Below, piece by piece: positions 1-4,203 of a DNA stretch of 5,357 bases (position 1 is the stretch's first letter; each line of letters opens with the position of its first letter). The stretch is from the NCBI GenBank assembly GCA_002403855.1, contig DHIO01000041.1, positions 109,640 to 114,996 of the forward strand, in the 5' to 3' direction. The stretch is from Acidimicrobiia bacterium UBA4744 (GTDB taxonomy: Bacteria; Actinomycetota; Acidimicrobiia; Spongiisociales; UBA4744). The notes under the pieces are model-generated. The model was not told where the DNA came from and did no database searches. It worked only from the letters and a program-made list of their open reading frames with translations. A program made the translations under genes and the position numbers.

Positions 1-542
1 TGAATGACGCCTCTGGACCCCACCAATGCCTCGGTTTCGCTGCCCGATATTTCCGCGTAGATGATGTCATCCTCGACCCTGGTCGCGACGCTTCCCTCCA
101 GGCCAAACGCACTGAGCAGACCCTCGAGAAACTCGCCCACGACGGTGGCCTGCTCTTCTCGGCTCATGGTTGTCTCCCTTGGTTTCTCCCGCGGCTCGCT
201 TTTGGGGCCTTCTCTTGGCAAGCGATTCTCCTGCTTACGTTCCTCGGTTTGGCCGGCCGGTGATCGTTGAGCGGCCGGCTTCTTCTTCTGGCCGCTCCTC
301 CGAACCGGTTCACTTCGCCGGTCGCCGCCCCGCTTCCGCTCGGACGACCGCTTCCGGCGACGCTTCTTCGGACGCGGCTTCACGCGAACGACTGCGTCCT
401 TGCCGCCAATACCCAGAAAGCCCTTCTCAGCTTCCTGGAGAACCTCGACATCAACCTGTTCACGAGATTCTATGCCAAGTTCTTCCAGGGCGGCGTCGAC
501 GGCCATCTCGACGGTAGGCGCCTTTACTTCAACCCACTCCAC
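1..542 (-). CDS. jag: Jag/KhpB RNA-binding protein (Jag-N + KH + R3H family), 3' part missing
   Basis: Jag/KhpB proteins bind RNA in the cytoplasm and are linked to cell-envelope and division control; they are usually encoded right after yidC, as here. The visible 180 residues show a Jag-N domain (about residues 1-54, with the hallmark EKGFLGIGGKDAVVRV near 39-54). A very basic, disordered-looking linker follows (about 55-125, rich in Lys, Arg, Pro and Glu). The start of a KH domain (about 126 onward) contains the GSRG form of the GxxG loop at 175-178. The R3H domain would lie past the left edge. I chose the GTG at 542 because AGGAGG at 556-551 is 8 nt upstream. The GTG at 548 (overlapping the yidC stop as GTGA) is only 2 nt from that site. 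A further ATG at 167 has its own good ribosome site. Family identity is secure; the exact start is likely but not proven. Confidence 0.94.
   Translation of the reverse strand, partial: MEWVEVKAPTVEMAVDAALEELGIESREQVDVEVLQEAEKGFLGIGGKDAVVRVKPRPKKRRRKRSSERKRGGDRRSEPVRRSGQKKKPAAQRSPAGQTEERKQENRLPREGPKSEPREKPRETTMSREEQATVVGEFLEGLLSAFGLEGSVATRVEDDIIYAEISGSETEALVGSRGVI
174..180 (-). promoter_or_regulatory. Internal ribosome binding site inside jag
   Basis: On the minus strand AAGGGAG lies 6 nt before an in-frame ATG at 167-165 (Met126 of jag). That ATG sits where the charged linker ends and the KH domain begins. The site could start a short KH-R3H form of the protein. Seen directly: motif, spacing and frame. 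Inferred: that it is used. Confidence 0.4.
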
Positions 543-544
543 AG

Positions 545-1399
545 TCACTTCCTCCTGCGCCGCTTGCGCTTCCTCTCCGAAACGGACTGTGACGACGGCT
601 TCCGCGGTGTCTCCTCGGGCTCCGGTTCCGGTTCTCGAGGAGGAGGCGTCGGTCTTCCATCGATCTTGAAGATCAATGCTTGCTGGCCGATTCGGAAGAT
701 GTTGGCCGTCACGAAGTAGATGTTCAACCCGGCCGGGAACGTGTACGCAAAGAACCCGAACATCAGTGGCATGATCTTGGTCACCAACTGCATTTGCCGA
801 GCCTGGTCGCTGTCCTGCTTCTGGCCACGGGTTGTCTGCCATTGCTGGAAATACGCAGTCCCCAGGACAACCAAGACGATCAAGACATACGGCAACGCCG
901 CCACGAAGTCGAAGCCGGTATCCGCGGTGATCACTTCACTCGGGGAGACGCCGAGGTCCATACCGAGGAATGTGCCCTCTGTTCCCCTGCTCAGCGTCTC
1001 ATATAGCTTGGAAGTTTCTGGAATAAACGATTCGGCGTCCGGGTTGTTGCTGGACGTGTTGAGCGGATCCCGCAACAGCCGAAAGAGCCCAAACCATATC
1101 GGCATCTGGACCAACATCGGGAAGAGGCATCCGGCCGGATTGACCCCCTTTTCCTTGTAGAGGGCCATCATCTCCTTCTGCAGAGTCTCTTGATCGTCCT
1201 TGTATTGCTTCTGGAGCTTCTTGACCTCCGGCTGGATCTCCGTCATCGCTCGCGTCGAACGCGTCTGTTTGAGCGTCAGCGGAAACATCAGGATGTTGAC
1301 CAGCAAGGTGAGGAAAATTATGGAAAGGCCGTAGTTGGGGATGAGCTCAAAGAAGAACGTCATCGGGACGGCGATGATCCTGGCGAGAGCGTCGAGCAT
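545..1399 (-). CDS. yidC: YidC/Oxa1-family membrane protein insertase
   Basis: YidC inserts and folds proteins in the cytoplasmic membrane, alone or with SecYEG. The 284-residue product is the short Gram-positive/Oxa1 type without the large periplasmic domain of Proteobacteria. Visible parts: an amphipathic start (1-20); TM1 (about 24-43); a charged cytoplasmic hairpin (44-86); the conserved VNPAGCLFPMLVQMPIWFGL segment (86-105, TM2); an external loop; TM3 (about 165-184); TM4/TM5 across about 205-235 (IMPLMFGFFAYTFPAGLNIY). The C-terminal tail is proline/glutamate-rich, then ends in RKRKRRRRK, a likely ribosome-contacting tail. No lipoprotein signal is seen. The ATG at 1399 overlaps the yidD stop as TGATG and has AAGGA about 9 nt upstream; a longer reading from 1537 would run through yidD and add unrelated residues. 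Oddity: the hydrophilic-groove arginine of TM1 is Asn35 here. Confidence 0.98.
   Translation of the reverse strand: MLDALARIIAVPMTFFFELIPNYGLSIIFLTLLVNILMFPLTLKQTRSTRAMTEIQPEVKKLQKQYKDDQETLQKEMMALYKEKGVNPAGCLFPMLVQMPIWFGLFRLLRDPLNTSSNNPDAESFIPETSKLYETLSRGTEGTFLGMDLGVSPSEVITADTGFDFVAALPYVLIVLVVLGTAYFQQWQTTRGQKQDSDQARQMQLVTKIMPLMFGFFAYTFPAGLNIYFVTANIFRIGQQALIFKIDGRPTPPPREPEPEPEETPRKPSSQSVSERKRKRRRRK
551..556 (-). promoter_or_regulatory. Ribosome binding site for jag, inside the yidC poly-Arg tail
   Basis: A perfect AGGAGG lies in the last codons of yidC, where it encodes two of the tail arginines. Its 8-nt spacing favours the GTG at 542 over the GTG at 548 as the jag start. Confidence 0.7.
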
Positions 1400-1656
1400 C
1401 AGTCTTCTTCCTTGGCCGGCACCGGGTCGTAGCCACCTTCGGCAAGAGGATGGCACCGCCCGATCCGCTTGATCCCCATCCACGATCCGCGCGCCAGGCC
1501 GAAGCGGCCGATCGCCTCGTACGCATATTGAGAGCATGTCGGGGCGTAGCGGCAGTTCTTGCCCATCGAAGGCGAGACCACCTTTTGGTATGAGCGGATG
1601 ACGGCTCGGCCCGACCGGGCTCCCGGCCCCAGTCGCTTCGCTTCAATGTCGGCCAT
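1399..1656 (-). CDS. yidD: YidD, membrane protein insertion efficiency factor
   Basis: YidD is a small membrane-associated protein thought to help YidC-dependent insertion. The 85-residue product matches the family along its length. It has an N-terminal amphipathic stretch (about 18-31, AVIRSYQKVVSPSM), the signature NCRYAPTCSQYAYEAI (34-49), and RCHPLAEGGYDPVP (67-80), with conserved cysteines at 35, 41 and 68. I chose the ATG at 1656 because AGGAG lies 7 nt upstream. A TTG at 1674 would add six residues and has no clear ribosome site. The gene overlaps the end of rnpA by 14 nt and shares one base with the yidC start, so translation is probably coupled to both neighbours. Confidence 0.97.
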   Translation of the reverse strand: MADIEAKRLGPGARSGRAVIRSYQKVVSPSMGKNCRYAPTCSQYAYEAIGRFGLARGSWMGIKRIGRCHPLAEGGYDPVPAKEED

Positions 1657-1990
1657 CGGATGTCTCCTCACCAACCGCTCGCCGCAACCACCGTTTCACC
1701 TCACCGAACGGTGCGGTCAGCACCGACGGGGAGGCAACGACCACATAGTCGTGCCCGTCCCGCAGGGGTACGCTCGCAAGCGCCTCGCGGAGGCGGCGTT
1801 TCGCGCGGTTGCGTTGCACGGCGCCACCAACCTTCTTCGCTCCGGCAACCACCCCAACACGCGGTGGACCGGAACCACTCGATGCAACGATAACGACCAC
1901 CCCACCGCTCCGACGCCGCTTTCCCGTGCGAAAGGCTTTCTGGAAAGCGGTACGACCCCGGAGTGAGGCGTAAGGCCGGCCTCTAGGCAG
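1643..1990 (-). CDS. rnpA: Ribonuclease P protein component (probable CTG start)
   Basis: RnpA is the small basic protein that works with the RNase P RNA to remove 5' leaders from precursor tRNAs. With the proposed start it has 115 residues, the normal family length. Visible: the N-terminal SLRGRTAFQKAFRTGKRRR (9-27) with the conserved Phe pair of the leader-binding cleft (16 and 20); PPRVGVVAGAKKVGGAV (42-58); and the RNR signature RNRAKRRLREAL (60-71). The reading frame opens after an in-frame TGA at 2026-2024. It then has no ATG, GTG or TTG until a GTG at 1900, and starting there would delete the first 30 residues, including that cleft. The CTG at 1990, overlapping the rpmH stop by 8 nt, is the best near-cognate start. 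The ribosome site before it is weak (AAGGG about 14 nt upstream), so reinitiation after rpmH is likely. Identity is firm; the start is an inference. Confidence 0.93.
   Translation of the reverse strand: MPRGRPYASLRGRTAFQKAFRTGKRRRSGGVVVIVASSGSGPPRVGVVAGAKKVGGAVQRNRAKRRLREALASVPLRDGHDYVVVASPSVLTAPFGEVKRWLRRAVGEETSDGRH
1664..1668 (-). promoter_or_regulatory. Ribosome binding site deciding the yidD start
   Basis: AGGAG on the minus strand lies 7 nt before the ATG at 1656, inside the last codons of rnpA. This favours 1656 over the TTG at 1674. Confidence 0.6.
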
Positions 1991-2117
1991 AGATGCGCTG
2001 CCGGCCCTTGGCGCGCCGACGCCTCACAATGGCACGTCCGGACCGGGTTCGCATCCGGGCGCGGAAGCCGTGCTTCCTCTTGCGTCGTCGGACATTGGGT
2101 TGGTAGGTGCGTTTCAT
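1983..2117 (-). CDS. rpmH: 50S ribosomal protein L34
   Basis: L34 is a very basic protein of the large ribosomal subunit, and rpmH is a classic marker next to dnaA and oriC. The 44-residue product starts MKRTYQPNVRRRKRKHGFRA and ends with a second basic block (RRRRAKGRQRISA), matching the family for its full length. The ATG at 2117 is preceded by CAGGG about 6 nt upstream. It is the first gene of the leftward operon; its last codons overlap the proposed rnpA start. Confidence 0.99.
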   Translation of the reverse strand: MKRTYQPNVRRRKRKHGFRARMRTRSGRAIVRRRRAKGRQRISA

Positions 2118-2153
2118 CGGGACCCTGCGTATCGAAGAATGAGGTAAACAACG

Positions 2154-2181
2154 AGGTTACAGCGGGTGTGCCGCTAATCAA
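2154..2181 (-). promoter_or_regulatory. Candidate rpmH promoter
   Basis: On the minus strand TTGATT (2181-2176) and TAACCT (2159-2154) are separated by 16 nt, about 37 nt before the rpmH ATG. The -10 fits only the loose TAnnnT pattern. The spacer holds a perfect inverted repeat, AGCGG-5nt-CCGCT (2161-2175), which could be an operator or chance. Confidence 0.3.
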
Positions 2182-2214
2182 AGAGCGTCCCCTCGGCCGG
2201 TGGCGGTTCCTTCG

Positions 2215-2241
2215 TCGGTCTGTCGCCCGGAACCCGACCGA
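2215..2241. repeat. Inverted repeat in the GC-rich intergenic part
   Basis: TCGGTC (2215-2220) can pair with GACCGA (2236-2241) across 15 nt. A competing pairing uses GGTTCC (2205-2210) with GGAACC (2229-2234). Arms are only 6 bp in GC-rich DNA, so this is weak. Confidence 0.25.
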
Positions 2242-2310
2242 ACCAGCGCCGCGCCCCGTGACCGGACGACCGCCCAATGCTCATACCGCGAAGATATTTC
2301 CTAGGACGCG

Positions 2311-2322
2311 AAAAGCTCTTTT
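2311..2322. repeat. Short inverted repeat AAAAG-CT-CTTTT
   Basis: Five-base arms flank two bases. It lies in a locally AT-richer patch of the intergenic region. It is too short to assign a function. Confidence 0.3.
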
Positions 2323-2343
2323 GGTCCGGTGGGCCGACCGTAG

Positions 2344-2360
2344 AAACGCTTCCGGCGTTT
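2344..2360. repeat. Small hairpin followed by T residues
   Basis: AAACGC (2344-2349) and GCGTTT (2355-2360) pair across a TTCCG loop, followed by one more T. It resembles a weak intrinsic terminator read rightward, but no gene on that strand lies upstream. It might shield dnaA from stray transcription or be a protein-binding site. Confidence 0.3.
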
Positions 2361-2410
2361 TCAACTTCCTGAGAAACCGGCCTCAACCTGGGTAAATCTC
2401 TTTCTGAACA

Positions 2411-2424
2411 GCTGTCGAGACAGC
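2411..2424. repeat. Perfect 6-bp inverted repeat upstream of the dnaA promoter
   Basis: GCTGTC and GACAGC flank a GA spacer. The site lies 23 nt before the -35 element of the dnaA promoter, a common place for a dimeric regulator to bind. I do not recognise a known operator. Confidence 0.4.
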
Positions 2425-2447
2425 AACACCGCTGTGATTTTCCGCTC

Positions 2448-2476
2448 TTGTAGCCTTCCTGGGGGTGTCATATACT
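2448..2476 (+). promoter_or_regulatory. dnaA promoter (sigma-70 type)
   Basis: TTGTAG (2448-2453) and TATACT (2471-2476) are separated by the ideal 17 nt. The -10 differs from TATAAT at one base; the -35 keeps the TTG core. The start of transcription would be near 2483, giving a leader of about 160 nt that carries the DnaA boxes at 2571-2603. This layout would suit autoregulation by DnaA. Confidence 0.6.
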
Positions 2477-2570
2477 CGCTCACCGCCGATGCTCTGGAGT
2501 GGCTTCACTTCCCCTGGATGTTCTTCATCTGGCTGTGTGCTGCTTCTGGGACGGTAGACGTACAGGTTTG

Positions 2571-2603
2571 TTCTCCACACATTGTGGACAGATCTGTGGA
2601 AAG
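2571..2603. promoter_or_regulatory. Cluster of three DnaA-box-like sites with 12-nt phasing
   Basis: TTCTCCACA (2571-2579, forward), TGTGGACAG (2583-2591, reverse) and TGTGGAAAG (2595-2603, reverse) differ from TTGTCCACA by one, one and two bases. Their starts are exactly 12 nt apart. The first two face each other. They lie 40-72 nt before the dnaA start codon and so probably bind DnaA for autoregulation, origin function or both. Confidence 0.55.
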
Positions 2604-2632
2604 AGAAATTTGAACGCAGACGTAGTGACTCG

Positions 2633-2639
2633 GGAGGGG
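2633..2639 (+). promoter_or_regulatory. Ribosome binding site for dnaA
   Basis: GGAGGGG lies just before the GTG at 2644 (GGAGG core spaced 6 nt) and supports that GTG as the start. Confidence 0.7.
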
Positions 2640-2643
2640 ACAC

Positions 2644-4014
2644 GTGGCGGAACCTCAGTCGCTGGCGGGGGAAGTGGATCTGTTCAGAAGCGCAGTGCAA
2701 GCGCGGGTCAGTCCCGTCAACTGGCAAACCTGGCTCGCTCCGCTGGGGGTCCGACCAACCGAGGACTCCATCAGCATCACCGCCCCCAGCGAGTTCCATC
2801 TGCGTTGGGTTCGCGACAAGCACCTGGCGGTTCTAGAAGAGGCCGCGGAAGCGACCTTCGGACCGGCCACCGGCCTGCTCTTCGAAATCGATCCCGCCCA
2901 CACGATGATCGGCGACGTCGACCTGGAAGACGAAGAGGAAATCCAACCCTCCGGCACCCTCGCTCAATCACCGGAACTGGCCCAGAAAGAACGACGCCTC
3001 CAGGCCAAATACACCTTCGAGAACTTCGTCGTGGGGCAATCCAACCGATTCGCCCATGCAGCCGCCATGGCCGTCGCCGAACAACCCGGCGGCCACTACA
3101 ACCCCCTGTTCATCTACGGCGGCGCCGGTTTGGGGAAGACCCACCTCCTTCATGCCGTTGGTCATAACGCTGTTGAATTGAGACCCACAGCATTGGTCCG
3201 TTACGTGTCTTCTGAGAACTTCTTCAACGAATTCATCGACGGTATCCGCAAGAAGCGCATGGACGAGTTCAAAGCTCGCTATCGCACTACCGACGTGTTG
3301 CTCCTCGATGATGTCCAGTTCTTCCAGCAGAAAGAACAGATCCTCGAAGAGTTCTTCCACACGTTCAACGATCTTTACGAATCGGGCAAACAGATGGTCA
3401 TCAGCTCGGACCGTCATCCCAAGCACCTGGCCACCTTGGAGGATCGGCTTCGCAGCAGGTTCGAGTGGGGTCTCCTCACGGACATCCAGCCACCCGACGT
3501 GGAAACCCGAATTGCTATTCTTCGCAAGAACGCTGAGTTTGCTCCCACCCCAGTCAATGAGCATGTCCTCCACTTCATTGCCGAGAACGTCCAGGACAAC
3601 ATTCGAGAGCTTGAAGGGGCTTTGACCCGGGTGACGGCCTATGCCGCCCTCACCAGCCAGAACATCAGCCTCGACATGGCGCAGGACGTTCTGCAAGATC
3701 TGGTCCCGGCTCCTTCGCAAAGACCGGTATCTGCAGAAGACATCCTCGTCGCCACGGCTGCCGCCTACGGTTTCTCGGCGGCCGACCTTCGGAGCCCCAG
3801 TCGCCGGCAACCCCTCGTGCTGTCACGCCAGGTAGCTATGTACCTCTGTCGAGAACACACAGATCTATCCCTGCCCAAGATCGGTGCCCTGTTCGGCGGG
3901 CGCGACCACACAACCGTCATGCACGCTATCGACAAGGTGAAACGGCTTTTGCTCACCGACCATCAAGTCTTCGAGAGGGTTACAGCCCTTTCCCAACAGC
4001 TGAGGAAAACCTGA
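2644..4014 (+). CDS. dnaA: Chromosomal replication initiator DnaA
   Basis: DnaA binds 9-bp boxes at oriC, forms an ATP-dependent filament and opens the duplex for helicase loading. The 456-residue protein has the four usual domains: I (about 1-82, with NWQTWLAPL at 26-34), a short acidic domain II (about 83-118), the AAA+ domain III (about 119-350) and DNA-binding domain IV (about 360-456). Visible motifs are Walker A GGAGLGKTH (159-167), Walker B LLLDDVQFF (219-227), sensor 1 ISSDRHP (253-259), the arginine-finger segment RSRFEWGL (270-277), sensor 2 NIRELEGAL (319-327) and the DnaA-box recognition signature GGRDHTTVMHA (418-428). The GTG start has a strong GGAGGGG site and gives a natural N-terminus. 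All key residues are present. Domain II is much shorter than in Streptomyces. The gene has its own promoter at 2448-2476. Confidence 0.99.
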   Translation: MAEPQSLAGEVDLFRSAVQARVSPVNWQTWLAPLGVRPTEDSISITAPSEFHLRWVRDKHLAVLEEAAEATFGPATGLLFEIDPAHTMIGDVDLEDEEEIQPSGTLAQSPELAQKERRLQAKYTFENFVVGQSNRFAHAAAMAVAEQPGGHYNPLFIYGGAGLGKTHLLHAVGHNAVELRPTALVRYVSSENFFNEFIDGIRKKRMDEFKARYRTTDVLLLDDVQFFQQKEQILEEFFHTFNDLYESGKQMVISSDRHPKHLATLEDRLRSRFEWGLLTDIQPPDVETRIAILRKNAEFAPTPVNEHVLHFIAENVQDNIRELEGALTRVTAYAALTSQNISLDMAQDVLQDLVPAPSQRPVSAEDILVATAAAYGFSAADLRSPSRRQPLVLSRQVAMYLCREHTDLSLPKIGALFGGRDHTTVMHAIDKVKRLLLTDHQVFERVTALSQQLRKT

Positions 4015-4016
4015 CC

Positions 4017-4025
4017 TTGTCCACA
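4017..4025 (+). promoter_or_regulatory. Perfect DnaA box TTGTCCACA
   Basis: This exact match to the actinobacterial consensus begins three bases after the dnaA stop codon. It is the only perfect box I found in the window. Confidence 0.7.
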
Positions 4026-4152
4026 TTCTGGCCCACCTCATCGCGGAGAACCGTGGATTCCGACCCTGGTATCCCCATGTACTGTGAAGTTCTTTCTGCC
4101 CCGGGGCCAGGGGTTTTGGCGGGTTCTCCCCAATCCACAACGTCTACTACGG

Positions 4153-4190
4153 CTATTACCGTTTGAAAATCAAAGAAACAGAGAAAGAAG
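4153..4190. other. AT-rich tract, possible DNA-unwinding element
   Basis: About 68% A+T over 38 bp, in DNA that is otherwise about 55-60% G+C. The right half is purine-rich, with several AAG/AAA triplets loosely like DnaA-trio elements. It may be the unwinding site or merely the dnaN leader, since it runs into the ribosome site. Confidence 0.3.
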
Positions 4191-4192
4191 GG
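4186..4192 (+). promoter_or_regulatory. Ribosome binding site for dnaN
   Basis: AGAAGGG lies 11 nt before the TTG at 4204, slightly long spacing but the only purine-rich site near the expected N-terminus. It supports TTG as the start. Confidence 0.5.
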
Positions 4193-4203
4193 ATGGGACA
4201 ACT

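Larger units (their letters stand above)
2118..2643. other. Divergent rpmH-dnaA intergenic region, candidate part of oriC
   Basis: This 526-bp stretch holds no convincing gene. It contains a candidate leftward promoter for rpmH, a GC-rich middle (about 2185-2280) with repeated GACCG words and partial inverted repeats, and small hairpin-forming repeats at 2311-2322, 2344-2360 and 2411-2424. It also holds the dnaA promoter and a cluster of three degenerate DnaA boxes close to the dnaA start. Many bacteria have origin elements in this spacer, but in well-studied actinobacteria oriC lies between dnaA and dnaN, so its role here is open. Confidence 0.55.
4015..4203. other. dnaA-dnaN spacer, candidate oriC
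   Basis: This 189-bp spacer is the position of oriC in well-studied actinobacteria, though it is shorter than theirs. It holds one perfect DnaA box (4017-4025), two poor box-like sites (4052-4060 reverse, 4131-4139 forward, about three mismatches each), a G/C-rich block (about 4099-4123) and an AT-rich tract before dnaN. No convincing separate dnaN promoter is visible, so read-through from dnaA is likely. Confidence 0.45.

Noticed and set aside
545..1537. yidC starting at 1537
   Set aside because: The extra 46 residues are the yidD region read out of frame and do not resemble YidC. The ATG at 1399 overlaps the yidD stop and has a ribosome site.
1643..1900. rnpA starting at the GTG at 1900
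   Set aside because: The start would remove 30 residues that match the RnpA N-terminus (LRGRTAFQKAFRTG), needed for the pre-tRNA leader cleft. The in-frame upstream region is clearly coding.
2168..2395. 75-codon rightward frame in the rpmH-dnaA spacer
   Set aside because: It has no good ribosome site and no recognisable domain, and a leftward frame of similar length overlaps it. Both look like chance in GC-rich intergenic DNA.
2499..3167. 222-codon rightward frame overlapping the dnaA start
   Set aside because: It is out of frame with dnaA and turns into low-complexity Arg/Gly/Pro-rich sequence where it overlaps it, as expected for a frame shadow.
2968..3810. 280-codon open frame antisense to dnaA
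   Set aside because: It lies wholly inside dnaA, whose motifs are intact across this stretch. Long antisense frames are common opposite GC-rich coding sequence, and the translation resembles no family I know.
4099..4123. Terminator or G-quadruplex between dnaA and dnaN
   Set aside because: CCCC and GGGG runs followed by TTTT look terminator-like, but the stem would be only 4 bp with a 7-nt loop. There are only three G-runs of three or more on the strand, too few for a standard quadruplex.
4052..4139. Extra DnaA boxes CGTGGATTC (reverse) and CAATCCACA
   Set aside because: Each keeps only part of the TCCACA core and has about three mismatches to the consensus, too many to call as separate sites.
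4084..4203. Longer dnaN from the GTG at 4084
   Set aside because: The 40 added residues are unlike any DnaN N-terminus, and the match to the family begins right after the TTG at 4204.
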